The position numbers were made by a program, and so were the translations under genes. This document shows positions 52,540-62,705 of a stretch of 64,000 nucleotides of DNA, one piece after another (positions within the stretch are counted from its first letter, which is position 1; the number at the start of each line of letters is the position of its first letter). Under the pieces are notes generated by a model. That model was given only the letters and a program-made list of their open reading frames with translations. It was not told the origin of the DNA and did no database searches. The stretch comes from Candidatus Syntrophosphaera thermopropionivorans. Lineage in GTDB: Bacteria; Cloacimonadota; Cloacimonadia; Cloacimonadales; Cloacimonadaceae. The stretch lies in contig NZ_SMOG01000001.1 in the NCBI RefSeq assembly GCF_004353895.1, positions 62,001-126,000 of the forward strand, in the 5' to 3' direction.

Positions 52540-53532
52540 ATGCCCATTCATAATGCGAAATTCACTTCCTTTGGCAGTTATGTTCCAAAAAAAGTAATTA
52601 CAAATTTTGACTTAGAGAAGATAGTGGATACAACCGATGAGTGGATTCGCGCTCGTACAGGAATGATGGAACGCCACTATGCAGAACCGGAAGAAGCTGC
52701 CAGTGATTTAGCTTATATTGCTGCTCAAAGAGCATTGGAAGCTTCCCCCTTGAAACATAGAGACATAGATATGATTATAGTAGGAACGGTTACTGGAGAT
52801 CATGCTTTCCCTTCTACTGCTTGTATACTTCAGAAAAAGCTGGGAATGAAGAATATTCCCTGTTTTGACCTTTCTGCAGGTTGCACAGGATTTCTCTATT
52901 CCGTTGATGTGGCTAAAAATTTTATAGAAAATGGGACAAAGCATAATATTCTGGTTGTTGGAGTGGAAATTTTAAGTAAGGTTACTAATTTCAAAGACCG
53001 TAGTACCTGCGTCCTTTTTGGTGATGGTGCTGGTGCAACCATAATATCCCGTACAGAAAGAAATGATATTTCCCGTATCATTGATTCAGTTATGTATGCT
53101 GATGGAAGCCAGAGTGACCTTTTATATCAACCTGCAGGAGGTTCAAGAATGCCTGCCAGTCAAGAAACGGTTGAAAAGAATCTTCACACGATTTATATGG
53201 AAGGCAATCGTATCTTCAAAAATGCTATTCGCTCTATGTATGCTGCTGTTGATGAGCTATTGCGTCGTAATAAATTGGAAGCTAAAGATATTGATTGGAT
53301 TGTTCCACATCAAGCTAATATTCGTATTATAGAAAGCTTAGCGGATAAGCTACATTTTCCTATGAATAAGGTTATAGTAAACATTGAAAAATATGCGAAT
53401 ACTTCCTCAGCCACCATACCAATTGCTCTGGATGAAGCCATAAGGGATAAGAAGATTAGACGGGGTGACCTCGTTATTCTGACTTCATTTGGTGCAGGTT
53501 TAACCTGGGGTGCTATTCTGGCAAGATTTTGA
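52540..53532 (+). CDS. fabH: 3-oxoacyl-ACP synthase III
   Basis: Starts fatty-acid synthesis by condensing acetyl-CoA with malonyl-ACP. A 330-residue thiolase-fold protein: the catalytic Cys is in FDLSAGCTGFLYSVD near 115, His in VPHQANIRII near 252, and Asn in IEKYANTSSATIPIAL near 282. GERTGM-like DEWIRARTGMMERHY near 30 is also typical. AGAGAGG precedes the ATG. Confidence 0.97.
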   Translation: MPIHNAKFTSFGSYVPKKVITNFDLEKIVDTTDEWIRARTGMMERHYAEPEEAASDLAYIAAQRALEASPLKHRDIDMIIVGTVTGDHAFPSTACILQKKLGMKNIPCFDLSAGCTGFLYSVDVAKNFIENGTKHNILVVGVEILSKVTNFKDRSTCVLFGDGAGATIISRTERNDISRIIDSVMYADGSQSDLLYQPAGGSRMPASQETVEKNLHTIYMEGNRIFKNAIRSMYAAVDELLRRNKLEAKDIDWIVPHQANIRIIESLADKLHFPMNKVIVNIEKYANTSSATIPIALDEAIRDKKIRRGDLVILTSFGAGLTWGAILARF

Positions 53533-53541
53533 GGTGTAGGT

Positions 53542-54477
53542 ATGAAGACAGCTTTTGTTTTTCCGGGACAGGGTGCACAATATGTAGGAATGGCACAGGA
53601 TTTTATCTCTGCTTATCCAGAATTTGCTGCTGTATTGGATGAATTTGATGCAAGACATCAAACTAATCTAAGACAAATTATGGCAGAAGGTCCAGAAGAT
53701 GTTTTGAAAGAAACTCGTTACACTCAACCAGCAATTTTATTTCATAGTATCTGTGCATTGAAATGTTTTGAGGAGCACTCTCCTATTCGTCCTGATTATG
53801 TGGCAGGACATTCTTTGGGAGAAATAACTGCTCTGGTAGCTAATGGAACTCTTTCTTGGAATGATGCTATGCATTTGGTTTATAAACGCGGTGAGTTTAT
53901 GATAAAAGCTAATGAAGGAAACCCTTTTGCTATGGCAGCAGTGATGGGATTGGATCCTCAGACAGTGATAGAAATATGTGAGGAAGCAGAAAAAGAAGGA
54001 TTAGTCAAAGCAGTAAATTTTAATACCCCAGCTCAGACGGTTATTTCTGGAACTGAATCAGGAGTGGCAAAAGCAAGCGAATTGGCAAAAGCAAAAGGTG
54101 CAAAAAGAGTTGTTCCTCTAATTGTAGGTGGTCCTTTTCATACCCCCCTTATTCATAAAGCCAGTTTATGGTTAGCTCAGGAGATGGAAAACATTCCTTT
54201 TAAAGATGCCACTATTCCTCTAATCTCTAATGTGGATGCCTTGCCTAATACTTCAGGACAGATAAGCAAAGAAAAACTGGCAAAACAAGTTATTTCTCCT
54301 GTTCTATGGGTGGATTGTGTTAGAAGAATGATCCAAGATGGAGTGGGATATTTTATTGAATTTGGTCCCCAGAAAGTTTTAAGCGGAATGATAAAGAATA
54401 TTGACAGAGATGTTAAAGTTTTTAATATGGAAAAAATAGAAGATTGGAAAGCAATTGATGACGCTTTTAAAGGATAA
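53542..54477 (+). CDS. fabD: Malonyl-CoA:ACP transacylase
   Basis: Loads malonyl onto ACP. A 311-residue protein: it begins TAFVFPGQGAQYVGM. The catalytic Ser is in VAGHSLGEITALVA near 92, the acyl-binding Arg in YKRGEFMIKA near 117, and the catalytic His in GGPFHTPLI near 200. GAGGTG precedes the ATG. Confidence 0.97.
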   Translation: MKTAFVFPGQGAQYVGMAQDFISAYPEFAAVLDEFDARHQTNLRQIMAEGPEDVLKETRYTQPAILFHSICALKCFEEHSPIRPDYVAGHSLGEITALVANGTLSWNDAMHLVYKRGEFMIKANEGNPFAMAAVMGLDPQTVIEICEEAEKEGLVKAVNFNTPAQTVISGTESGVAKASELAKAKGAKRVVPLIVGGPFHTPLIHKASLWLAQEMENIPFKDATIPLISNVDALPNTSGQISKEKLAKQVISPVLWVDCVRRMIQDGVGYFIEFGPQKVLSGMIKNIDRDVKVFNMEKIEDWKAIDDAFKG

Positions 54478-54489
54478 GGAGTTTTAATC

Positions 54490-55242
54490 TTGGTTAAATA
54501 TGATTTTGAGAATATGACTGTAGTCATCACAGGTGCAGCTCGCGGGATAGGTTTTGCCATAGCTGAAGCCTTTGCTGGACAAGGAGCTCATCCAGTAATA
54601 ATAGACATCAATAAGCAAGTGGTGGACGAAGCAATGCAGAAGTTGCAAGATAAAGGATACTCTGTTTCTGGTTATGTAGGTGATGTCACCAATTCTTCTC
54701 AAATGGATGAGGTCTTTTCTGCTATTATAGAAGAAAGAGGTAAAATAGACTGTTTGATTAATAATGCTGGAATCACTCGCGATAATTTACTTTTACGGAT
54801 GAGAGAAGAAGAATGGCGAATGGTTTTGGAAATTAATCTAACGGGTACCTTTATCTGCACCCAGAAAGTGTTTAAATATATGATGAAAGCAAGATCTGGT
54901 TCTATCATTAATATTGCCAGCGTGATTGGAATTATGGGAAATGCAGGACAGGCTAATTATGCTGCCTCTAAAGGTGGAATCATAGCCTTTACTAAGAGTT
55001 GTGCTAAAGAGTTTGCATCCAGAAATATTAGAGTGAACGCTGTTGCACCAGGTTTTATAGAGACTGAGATGACAGCAAAGCTTCCAGAATCTGTAGTAGA
55101 AGGCTATGCCAAAGCTATACCTTTGCAGAAAATGGGAAAACCTGAGGATGTAGCTAAGCTTTGTCTTTTCTTAGCTTCTGAAGAGAGTGCTTATATAACC
55201 GGTCAGACCATAGCTATAGATGGTGGACTGGTTATGCATTGA
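54490..55242 (+). CDS. fabG: 3-oxoacyl-ACP reductase
   Basis: NADPH-dependent short-chain dehydrogenase for the first reduction step. A 250-residue protein with TGAARGIGFAIAEAF (cofactor motif), NNAGITRDNLLLRM, Ser in NIASVIGIMGNAGQ, and Tyr/Lys in YAASKGG. It ends TGQTIAIDGGLVMH. The start is TTG at 54490, supported by AAGGAG eight bases upstream; no ATG lies nearby in the right place. Confidence 0.96.
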   Translation: MVKYDFENMTVVITGAARGIGFAIAEAFAGQGAHPVIIDINKQVVDEAMQKLQDKGYSVSGYVGDVTNSSQMDEVFSAIIEERGKIDCLINNAGITRDNLLLRMREEEWRMVLEINLTGTFICTQKVFKYMMKARSGSIINIASVIGIMGNAGQANYAASKGGIIAFTKSCAKEFASRNIRVNAVAPGFIETEMTAKLPESVVEGYAKAIPLQKMGKPEDVAKLCLFLASEESAYITGQTIAIDGGLVMH

Positions 55243-55296
55243 GGTGACAATGAATTTTACCCTAAGAAAGAGAACACGAAAATAAGAGGAGGAAAA

Positions 55297-55542
55297 ATGG
55301 ATAGTGAAGCCATTGAAGCCAAAGTTAAACAAATCATAATGGAAAAGCTGAATGTGGAAGAATCGGAGATTGTTCCCTCAGCTAACTTCATTGAAGACTT
55401 ACGTGCCGATTCCCTGGATACAGTGGAACTTGTTATGGCATTTGAAGATGCCTTCCAGATTACTATTCCACTGGAAGACCAAGACAAACTTCAGACTGTG
55501 GGACAAGCAATTGATTATCTGAAGGAGAAATTGGCTTCTTAA
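55297..55542 (+). CDS. acpP: Acyl carrier protein
   Basis: An 81-residue acidic helical carrier. The phosphopantetheine attachment Ser is in [18 protein letters not shown] near residue 38. GAGGAGG precedes the ATG at 55297. It sits between fabG and fabF and is followed by a strong UUCG-loop hairpin. Confidence 0.97.
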   Translation: MDSEAIEAKVKQIIMEKLNVEESEIVPSANFIEDLRADSLDTVELVMAFEDAFQITIPLEDQDKLQTVGQAIDYLKEKLAS

Positions 55543-55553
55543 CCTCAACTGAA

Positions 55554-55589
55554 AATCAATCCTGATAGCTTCGGTTATCAGGATTGATT
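55554..55589 (+). terminator. Strong UUCG-tetraloop hairpin between acpP and fabF
   Basis: AATCAATCCTGATA (55554-55567) pairs perfectly with TATCAGGATTGATT (55576-55589). The top closes with G-C around a TTCG tetraloop. The following sequence is CAATTTCTTAC, only mildly T-rich, so it may terminate partially or protect the acpP mRNA end, giving more acpP than fabF product. Confidence 0.65.
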
Positions 55590-55684
55590 CAATTTCTTAC
55601 ATCACTACACTTATTTATTTAATGTTGGGTGAAGTATTTGTAGGGGATGAGGTTTATTAATCTTCTTTATAAGAGGTCTTAATA

Positions 55685-56923
55685 ATGAAAAAAAGAGTAG
55701 TAATAACCGGTTTAGGGGCTTTAACCCCAGTAGGAAATAATATAGAAGAAACCTGGAGTAATTTAGTCCAGGGAGTTTCTGGTGTTGATTTAATCAAGAA
55801 TTTTGATACTTCCGCTTTACCTGTTAAGATTGCGGCTCAGGTGAAAAACTTCAAGCCTGAGGAACACTTTGATCCCAAAGAAGTCCGAAAAATGGATACT
55901 TATACCCAGTATGCTTTAGTAGCTTCAAGAGAAGCAATTAAAGATGCAGGTCTAATGCCCTATACTGGTGACAACTGGAGAATTGGAGTTATTACAGGTG
56001 TAGGTATCGGTGGTATTTATACTTTTGAAGAGGAATGTATCAAGAATCATGAACTTGGTCCTCGTAGAATCAGTCCCTTTTTCATTCCTAAGATGATTTC
56101 CAATATTGCCGCTGCTCATATTGCCATAGAAAACGGTTTTCAAGGAATTAATTTTAGCATTTCCAGTGCCTGTGCCAGTGCCAACCATGCTTTAGGGACT
56201 GCCTTTCGTACCATTCAATATGGAGATGCTGATATCATTATCAGTGGCGGCACTGAAGCTGCGGTTACTGCTTTTGCTGTTGGAGGATTCTGTGCTTTGC
56301 GTGCTCTTTCCACACGAAATGATGAGCCGGCCAAAGCTTCTCGTCCCTTTGATGCGGAACGCGATGGATTTGTAATGAGTGAAGGGGCAGGTTTTCTAGT
56401 ATTGGAAGAATTGGAACATGCTAAAGCAAGAGGTGCAAAGATATATGCAGAAATTGTAGGTTATGCAGCCACAGATGATGCTTTCCATATCACAGCACCA
56501 CTTGAAGATGGTTCAGGAAGTGCGGAAGCAATGAAAAGAGCTATAGCAGATGCAGGAATTCAACCTGAGGATATACAATATGTTAATGCACATGGGACTT
56601 CTACTCCGTTGAATGATAAAGGTGAGACTCTTTCTCTAAAGAAATGCTTTGGGGATTATGCCTATAAATTGAAGATTAGTTCAACTAAATCTATGGTAGG
56701 ACATATGCTTGGAGCAGCTGCGGCTATTGAGGCAATCGCATGTGTTAAATCCATAGAAACAGGGGTAATTCATCCCACGATTAATCTTGAGAATCCCGAT
56801 CCAGATTGCGATTTGGATTATGTTCCTAATAAAGCTCAAAACTGTAATGTGAATGTAGCTCTTTCCAATTCTTTGGGATTTGGTGGACATAATTCAGCTC
56901 TCATTATAAAGAAATATAGCTAA
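55685..56923 (+). CDS. fabF: 3-oxoacyl-ACP synthase II
   Basis: Elongating condensing enzyme. A 412-residue protein with the catalytic Cys in SISSACASANHALG near 163, His in NAHGTSTPLNDKGE near 304, and His in KSMVGHMLGAAAAIEAI near 340. It starts KKRVVITGLGALTPVGN. AGAGGT precedes the ATG. Confidence 0.97.
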   Translation: MKKRVVITGLGALTPVGNNIEETWSNLVQGVSGVDLIKNFDTSALPVKIAAQVKNFKPEEHFDPKEVRKMDTYTQYALVASREAIKDAGLMPYTGDNWRIGVITGVGIGGIYTFEEECIKNHELGPRRISPFFIPKMISNIAAAHIAIENGFQGINFSISSACASANHALGTAFRTIQYGDADIIISGGTEAAVTAFAVGGFCALRALSTRNDEPAKASRPFDAERDGFVMSEGAGFLVLEELEHAKARGAKIYAEIVGYAATDDAFHITAPLEDGSGSAEAMKRAIADAGIQPEDIQYVNAHGTSTPLNDKGETLSLKKCFGDYAYKLKISSTKSMVGHMLGAAAAIEAIACVKSIETGVIHPTINLENPDPDCDLDYVPNKAQNCNVNVALSNSLGFGGHNSALIIKKYS

Positions 56924-56927
56924 GGTA

Positions 56928-56949
56928 TTGTGGAGGTGAATTTCCACAA
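56928..56949 (+). promoter_or_regulatory. Hairpin containing the rnc Shine-Dalgarno sequence
   Basis: TTGTGGA (56928-56934) pairs with TCCACAA (56943-56949) around GGTGAATT. The ribosome site GGAGGTG begins in the stem and ends in the loop, two bases before the ATG at 56952. It could limit rnc translation or be an RNase III target. Confidence 0.55.
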
Positions 56950-56951
56950 GA

Positions 56952-57746
56952 ATGAAAGAGCTTCGTAAAGAGAAGGGTGTAAATAAGTTCTTTCAGCGTT
57001 TTATAGACTTTATCAATGGAAAACGTATCAAAGAACTATATCCTAAATGGGAAAAGAGCCTTAAACAATTACAGAAGAAGATAGATTACAATTTCCATGA
57101 TATAAATCTTTTGAAAGCTGCTCTAACACATAAATCTTATCTTAATCGTAATTACTCTGAGTCTCAGGCTCCTTCTCCCTTTGAAAGAATGGAGTTTTTA
57201 GGAGATGCCATCCTTGGTTTTGGGGTATCTCGTGAGTTATTTAACAGACATCCTGAAGAACAAGAAGGAAAGTTAAGCAAACTTAAATCTAAAATTGTTT
57301 CCGAGACCTATCTCACTCTCAAGGCTAATGCTTTAGACCTGGGAAAATACTTACTTCTTAGCCAGGAAGAACAACAAGCTGGAGGAGCAAAAAAACCTTC
57401 CATCCTCAGTGATGCAATGGAAGCTCTTATCTGTGCTATCTATCTGGATAGCGGAATTTCTGCCGCTATGAGATTCATTAAAAATAATATTATGAATGAT
57501 TATGAGAGTGTTGTCAATCGTAATGAACTGGTCAACTACAAAAGTATCCTTCAGGAATATATGCAATCTCGTAATCAACCCCCACCAGTTTATATAACCG
57601 TAGCAGAAGAAGGACCAGAGCATAATAAAACCTTTATCGTGGAAGCTCGCTTAAAAAATGAAGTATTAGGTAAAGGAAAAGGCAGCACCAAAAAGGGTGC
57701 CCAACAAGAAGCAGCACGAGATGCCTGTCAAAGACTGGGAATTTAA
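56952..57746 (+). CDS. rnc: Ribonuclease III
   Basis: Cleaves double-stranded RNA in rRNA and mRNA processing. A 264-residue protein with a basic N-terminal extension of about 40 residues beyond the E. coli form. The catalytic signature is [17 protein letters not shown] near 77-93, and [16 protein letters not shown] near 150 supplies the second metal-ligand set. The C-terminal dsRNA-binding domain (about 195-264) has [31 protein letters not shown]. It follows fabF closely. Confidence 0.96.
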   Translation: MKELRKEKGVNKFFQRFIDFINGKRIKELYPKWEKSLKQLQKKIDYNFHDINLLKAALTHKSYLNRNYSESQAPSPFERMEFLGDAILGFGVSRELFNRHPEEQEGKLSKLKSKIVSETYLTLKANALDLGKYLLLSQEEQQAGGAKKPSILSDAMEALICAIYLDSGISAAMRFIKNNIMNDYESVVNRNELVNYKSILQEYMQSRNQPPPVYITVAEEGPEHNKTFIVEARLKNEVLGKGKGSTKKGAQQEAARDACQRLGI

Positions 57747-57756
57747 GGAAAGTTTT

Positions 57757-58251
57757 ATGATTCATCTCATTTATGGGGATATAACTAAGTTTGAAGGTGA
57801 TGCTATCGTAAATGCAGCTAATAGTTCATTGCTTGGAGGTGGTGGAGTTGATGGAGCAATCCATCGTGCTGCAGGACCAAAACTTCTGGAAGAATGCAGA
57901 ACACTTGGCGGTTGCAATCCTGGTGAGGCAAAAATTACTAAAGGATATAATCTCAAAGCCAGATATGTTATCCATACTGTAGGTCCTATTTGGAGAGGAG
58001 GTAACTCTAACGAAGCAGAGACCTTAGCCTCCTGTTATCGTAGAAGTCTGGAATTAGCCAGACAATATGGTATACAATCAATAGCTTTTCCCAATATTTC
58101 CACTGGGATTTACGGTTTTCCTAAAGAACAAGCAGCCAGGATAGCAATTGATACAGTAAAAAAAGACCTTTATGAAAATGGCGAGCTGGAGGTCTATTTT
58201 TATTGTTTTGACCCAGAAAATTATCAGCTCTATTCAGAATTGCTTGCTTAA
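57757..58251 (+). CDS. Macro-domain ADP-ribose-binding protein (O-acetyl-ADP-ribose deacetylase-like)
   Basis: A 164-residue stand-alone macro domain from ATG 57757 (AAGGA upstream; the frame is open earlier but overlaps rnc). Signatures are [23 protein letters not shown] near 16-38, with the catalytic-type Asn and the Gly loop, [21 protein letters not shown], and [19 protein letters not shown] near 108. This is the MacroD/YmdB type that removes ADP-ribose or deacetylates O-acetyl-ADP-ribose. YmdB of E. coli also inhibits RNase III, so the rnc-macro adjacency is notable. The 3' end overlaps the convergent gene by 18 bases. Confidence 0.93.
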   Translation: MIHLIYGDITKFEGDAIVNAANSSLLGGGGVDGAIHRAAGPKLLEECRTLGGCNPGEAKITKGYNLKARYVIHTVGPIWRGGNSNEAETLASCYRRSLELARQYGIQSIAFPNISTGIYGFPKEQAARIAIDTVKKDLYENGELEVYFYCFDPENYQLYSELLA

Positions 58252-59808
58252 AGTTATATTATCCAGATTACCAGAGACCAGTTCTTTTATATAGATTAAA
58301 GCCTGAATAGCGTTAATTTGTGCTTTCAGAATGGGAAGCTCAGGATTAATAAATTCAGGATAATGGAGTTCAGGAACTAACAGAGATGCAATTTTAGTGT
58401 TTAAATAAGCGTCTCTATCTTTATAATCAAGAAATCTACCATAGCCAAGAGTCATAATATTACCGACGGTGATGCGAGCATATTTGTTTTTGATTCTTCG
58501 AGTAAAAGAATAGTCATGGTAAGCGGGAACAGGAATTGGTTGGTATTTTTGGAGATATTGTTTTAGTAACTGACGGTGCGTTCTCTGTGAGAAAGGTATT
58601 CTTTGCCAGAACTCCATAAACTCATTATCCCAGAGTGGGATTCTCCATTCGTAGTTGAAGAATTCGTAAACGCGGACAGAATTAACGATAAATTTTGATT
58701 CCCATTGTCTCCAAGCCCATTCATCATAGATTGATGTAGCAATCTCAGTTAGCACCGTATCGGGAATGGTAAGATAGCTACCAATTCTATCACTAAAAAG
58801 GCTGTATAATTTTTCCATGGGGTATTCCCATAAATGGTAAAATTGCCTTAGGATGGTCTGTATCAGCTCTTTTGAGGTCATTTTATCTCTATTTTCAAAT
58901 ATTAAAGGAAGGTACTGACCTTGAAGAGCTCCTCCAGAATGACCTGGAACAAAGATAGCATCTGAAGGGATAAGTTCCTTTTCCTTAAGAATTTTTACAG
59001 CAAGCCAATCCTGAACATGAAAACTGGAACTCAGATTTGTGCCAAAACGGAAATATTGGAGCATTTCTTCACTATGGAAAGCTTCATACCACATTGGACG
59101 TGTGTTTTCCACCATAATCCAGGGAAAATTAAGAAATTTAGCTACTTTACGGGAAGTGCTACAATCTCCGTCATAAGGTTTTCCATAAGTGAAACAGATA
59201 ACATTTTTATAATCTGCTCTTTTTAGCATATAAGCTATATTACGAGAATCATAACCACCGCTTAAAGGAATAACTAAAGTGCGATTGTGAGCGCTATCAA
59301 TCAAGCGTTGAATTATATGTTGGTGCATCTCATCCATTGCCTCAATTGGATTCTCTATAGGTTCAAAGAGATGCTGATAAATATAATAATCCCTTAGCTC
59401 CAATCTGGCTTCTGATTTGTGCCAGATAAGAAACTGTCCTGCTTCCAGTTGTTTTATTTCAGGGTAGAGAGTATCATTTTGACAGCAATGAGCAGTAAGC
59501 AAAAACTCGGTAAATATTAAATTATCTAATTCAGGATTATTCAGAAGTTTTTTTAGCTCAAATGCATCAGGGTCAATGAATAAATCCTTTCCCTTTTGGT
59601 AAAAGAAAAGAGGAAGAGAGCGTACTCTATCCACAGCTGCAATAAGGAAATCATTACCTTCAACTATTAATCTGAAACAGCCATTTAATTCTTTCAGAAT
59701 GGAAGTATAGGTCTCAGGTTTATATTCTGACGGGAAAAAGTCTGGTGGTAAATCGTTAAAAAGTTTGTTTTGATACCAAAAATAGCCATTAAATAAATCG
59801 GTTTTCAT
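58234..59808 (-). CDS. Asparagine-synthase-like protein
   Basis: A 524-residue protein with a glutamine-amidotransferase-like N-terminal region that does not begin with the catalytic Cys2, followed by an asparagine synthase PP-loop domain with [18 protein letters not shown] near 172. This architecture is common in surface polysaccharide or lasso-type clusters, where the protein amidates or activates a carboxylate using ATP. It overlaps the flippase gene by four bases (ATGA), so a surface-glycan role is more likely than free asparagine synthesis. Confidence 0.8.
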   Translation of the reverse strand: MKTDLFNGYFWYQNKLFNDLPPDFFPSEYKPETYTSILKELNGCFRLIVEGNDFLIAAVDRVRSLPLFFYQKGKDLFIDPDAFELKKLLNNPELDNLIFTEFLLTAHCCQNDTLYPEIKQLEAGQFLIWHKSEARLELRDYYIYQHLFEPIENPIEAMDEMHQHIIQRLIDSAHNRTLVIPLSGGYDSRNIAYMLKRADYKNVICFTYGKPYDGDCSTSRKVAKFLNFPWIMVENTRPMWYEAFHSEEMLQYFRFGTNLSSSFHVQDWLAVKILKEKELIPSDAIFVPGHSGGALQGQYLPLIFENRDKMTSKELIQTILRQFYHLWEYPMEKLYSLFSDRIGSYLTIPDTVLTEIATSIYDEWAWRQWESKFIVNSVRVYEFFNYEWRIPLWDNEFMEFWQRIPFSQRTHRQLLKQYLQKYQPIPVPAYHDYSFTRRIKNKYARITVGNIMTLGYGRFLDYKDRDAYLNTKIASLLVPELHYPEFINPELPILKAQINAIQALIYIKELVSGNLDNITLSKQF

Positions 59809-61085
59809 TTAGAACTCCAGAGAAGCTTTAAATCGGATAAAGAAATACTTAATAATTCGTGCAAGGAGAACTCCTCTTTTTTTATAAAGACGATTAAGTA
59901 AAATAGTCCATAGATAAAATAAGAAATGCAGGATGCGATGGCGGCACCAGTAATTCCTTTGAGGGGAATTAACCATAAATTTAAAGCAATGTTAATTAAT
60001 AAAGAGCAGGAAGTAGTGAGAAGATGTATCTGCGGTTTTCCTGTACTGAAAAAATATTGCATTGAGACTTGAGCACAGCTGGAAAAAATAGTGCCTATTA
60101 AAAGAATCTGAGTGCTTATAATTGCTCCTGCAAAAGCCTTACCATAGAAGAAGGGGATAAGTAAACTTAAGGGGATACCAATCACTGCTAATAAGCAACA
60201 AATCCAGAAGGTTAGCTTATATGTCTGAGCCATAACCTGTCTGAATTTTTGTTTTTCATCAGTATTATAAAGCTTTCCTAAAAGTGCGGTATTGATACTT
60301 GCGGGAAGTAAAAACATAAGTTCTGCCAGAGTTACTGCAATAGAATATACCCCCAGAAAACTGGTTCCCAGCATCTGTTTTATCATCAATTGGTCAACTC
60401 TAAGATGTAGATAATCACAACAAGCGGCTAAAAATATTATTCCACCATAAGAATATTCTGCTTTGAGCAAAGCTAAGTCTATCTCAGGTCTAAAACCTTC
60501 TCCTGTATGAGTTCCCAAAAATATGGCATTGATTAACATTCCCAGGACAGAAGCATAAAAATAGGTCAGAGGATTTAAGGTTCTGGTCAACCAGAGTAGG
60601 ATGATAATAGCACTTTTGATAAAAAAAGCAGTGATAATGAAGCGATTGCTTTCCCTAATAAGTTCATCAGCTACGAACCACGAACGGTAGTGAGTAAAAA
60701 GCAAATTTGAGAAAATATATATTATTCCACCCAGAATATAAAGGTAGTTGTAATCACTTAGAAACCATCTGTTACTTCGTAGGACTAAGAGAACAGAACT
60801 GATAGCTACTGCAAATAGGATTAATAATGTTACATTTACATTATATAGGTGAGTGGGATTAATTTTTTTTCTTTTTTTAAAGTAGATAACGGCGTTGTTT
60901 AAACCGAAGTGACCGAAATTACCCAGTATAGTGAAAATCAATATGGCATAAGCCACATATCCCATTCCCTGAGGTCCCAGGACACGGGAAGCAATAATAC
61001 TGGTGGCAGCACCTATGATTAGATGAAGAATCTGATTGACCAGGTTACTGGTGATATTTGCTTTATAACCTTTTCTGGGAATCAT
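59805..61085 (-). CDS. Polysaccharide flippase (Wzx/MATE-like)
   Basis: A 426-residue membrane protein with about 12-14 spans. The N-terminal pattern NLVNQILHLIIGAATSIIASRVLGPQGMGYVAYAI is typical of oligosaccharide flippases: a short basic tail, then LGPxGxGxYA. It would move lipid-linked glycan across the inner membrane. Coupled with the asparagine-synthase-like gene downstream. rfbB, the glycosyltransferase at 62706 and the acyltransferase at 63419 may supply the same surface glycan, which is inference. Confidence 0.88.
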   Translation of the reverse strand: MIPRKGYKANITSNLVNQILHLIIGAATSIIASRVLGPQGMGYVAYAILIFTILGNFGHFGLNNAVIYFKKRKKINPTHLYNVNVTLLILFAVAISSVLLVLRSNRWFLSDYNYLYILGGIIYIFSNLLFTHYRSWFVADELIRESNRFIITAFFIKSAIIILLWLTRTLNPLTYFYASVLGMLINAIFLGTHTGEGFRPEIDLALLKAEYSYGGIIFLAACCDYLHLRVDQLMIKQMLGTSFLGVYSIAVTLAELMFLLPASINTALLGKLYNTDEKQKFRQVMAQTYKLTFWICCLLAVIGIPLSLLIPFFYGKAFAGAIISTQILLIGTIFSSCAQVSMQYFFSTGKPQIHLLTTSCSLLINIALNLWLIPLKGITGAAIASCISYFIYGLFYLIVFIKKEEFSLHELLSISLSDLKLLWSSK

Positions 61086-61116
61086 CTACAATAATCTGAA
61101 GGTGAGGTAAAAATTA

Positions 61117-62133
61117 TTAGAAGATTTCTGTCTGAGGATTTGAAGGGATTATGCCCAGATGTTGATAAGCTTTATAAGTTGCTTTTCTACCTTGAGGGGT
61201 TCGTTCCAGGAAGCCTTGCTGAACCAGATAAGGTTCAAAAATCTCTTCAATTGTTCCGGGATCTTCTCCTACAGCTGTAGCTAAAGTTTTAATACCTACG
61301 GGTCCACCTCTATAATATTCAATTATAGTAGAAAGCAATCTTTTATCCATTTCATCCAATCCTTCATTATCAACCTGTAGCATCTCCAATGCTTGTAACG
61401 CTATATCCCGAGTAATAACTCCATTTCCCATAATCTGAGCAAAATCACGCACTCTTCTCAATAACCTATTTGCAATACGTGGTGTTCCTCTACTACGATG
61501 AGCAAGTTCAGCAATTCCTTCATCTTCTGCTGGAATTCCTAAGATATTAGCAGACCGTCGGATAATCTGATTAATTGAATCAAGGTCATAATAATCCAGA
61601 CGAAGAATGATGCCAAACCGATCTCTTAAAGGTGGAGTCAGCAATCCTGCACGAGTTGTCGCTCCAATAAGAGTGAAAGGTTCTATACTGATACGCAGAG
61701 TTCTTGCACTGGGACCATTATCCAGGATAATTTCCATCTGGAAATCTTCCATTGCAGGATAGATATATTCTTCTATGATATGACTGAGGCGGTGAATTTC
61801 ATCAATAAAGAGCACCTCATGCCGTTGTAAATTAGTGAGAATTCCAGCTAAATCACTTGGTTTTTCCATCACAGGACCACTACTTACGGTAATATTAACT
61901 CCCAATTCATTAGCAATAATTCCTGCTAAGGTGGTCTTTCCTAAACCAGGAGGACCATAGAGAAGAATATGGTCTAAAGATTCTTTCCTCAATTTTGCAG
62001 CTTTTATAGAGATATCCAGAAGCTGCTTTATATGTGTTTGTCCGATAAATTCATTTAGAGTACGAGGACGAAGAGCACGATCAAATTCTTTATCTTCAGG
62101 TCGCTCAAAAGGTGTGTTAATGCGTTCTAACAT
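61117..62133 (-). CDS. ruvB: Holliday junction branch migration ATPase RuvB
   Basis: A 338-residue AAA+ motor. It begins with [19 protein letters not shown], then [21 protein letters not shown] (Walker A, about 58-78), [10 protein letters not shown] (Walker B), [18 protein letters not shown] (sensor) and the C-terminal winged helix with [22 protein letters not shown]. All are canonical. ruvA and ruvC are not in the window. Confidence 0.98.
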   Translation of the reverse strand: MLERINTPFERPEDKEFDRALRPRTLNEFIGQTHIKQLLDISIKAAKLRKESLDHILLYGPPGLGKTTLAGIIANELGVNITVSSGPVMEKPSDLAGILTNLQRHEVLFIDEIHRLSHIIEEYIYPAMEDFQMEIILDNGPSARTLRISIEPFTLIGATTRAGLLTPPLRDRFGIILRLDYYDLDSINQIIRRSANILGIPAEDEGIAELAHRSRGTPRIANRLLRRVRDFAQIMGNGVITRDIALQALEMLQVDNEGLDEMDKRLLSTIIEYYRGGPVGIKTLATAVGEDPGTIEEIFEPYLVQQGFLERTPQGRKATYKAYQHLGIIPSNPQTEIF

Positions 62134-62145
62134 TAGTTAGTTCCG

Positions 62146-62691
62146 TCAATGACAGTGCGGGCAGTTACTACAGCTGCTGTTATTTTCTTTTGGCTTATCG
62201 GAGCTATTATCAGTTTTAGGTATTATTTTCTCGGATTTTACTTCTTTGTAGGGGGGAATAATCTGAGGAGTGTCTAATAGCATAATAGTGGCTGTTCCTT
62301 CAGGAATATAGACATCCCATTCTACCTTTTGTCCCGTTTCTTTGTGTGTTAGTTCCAGGTGAAGAGTCTCTCCAGCATGCCATTGACTGGGAAAATTACC
62401 TAAATTGACACGACTAACCACCATAAAGGGAACTTTCTTCCCATCTCCAACCTGTGTGATTGCCAGATGATGATAGGTATGTGTTTCAGTGCTCAATATC
62501 TCATCAGGTCTTTCCCAAATCCAGGCTCTAAATAGATATTCTGGGGAAGTTTGGTCCTTATACCAAGTTATAAAAGGATTTGTCCCATCCTCTAAAACCA
62601 GTTTTTGCACATAAACTCTCGGAATAGTCGGTTGAGCAAAAAGGGACAGTAAGGCTATCATTAATAATGTAGTTATCCATACTTTTTTCAT
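62146..62691 (-). CDS. Small exported protein with Cys/His-rich tail
   Basis: A 181-residue protein from ATG 62691, with GAGG upstream; an in-frame TTG at 62703 is less likely. The signal peptide is MKKVWITTLLMIALLSLFA. A beta-rich domain (about 25-135) has FRAWIWERPDEILSTETHTY and VEWDVYIPEGTATIMLLD. A low-complexity Lys/Ser/Asn linker leads to the tail SSCSNCPHCH, three Cys and one His likely to bind metal or form disulfides. I do not recognise the family. It lies between ruvB and the glycosyltransferase. Confidence 0.72.
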   Translation of the reverse strand: MKKVWITTLLMIALLSLFAQPTIPRVYVQKLVLEDGTNPFITWYKDQTSPEYLFRAWIWERPDEILSTETHTYHHLAITQVGDGKKVPFMVVSRVNLGNFPSQWHAGETLHLELTHKETGQKVEWDVYIPEGTATIMLLDTPQIIPPYKEVKSEKIIPKTDNSSDKPKENNSSCSNCPHCH

Positions 62692-62705
62692 AATAAACCT
62701 CAAAG

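Noticed and set aside
54177-54560. 127-residue minus-strand frame across fabD and fabG
   Set aside because: Antisense to two intact enzymes, with no ribosome site.
55257-55487. 76-residue Ser-rich minus-strand frame over acpP
   Set aside because: Antisense to a certain acpP gene; Ser-rich composition is typical of a shadow frame.
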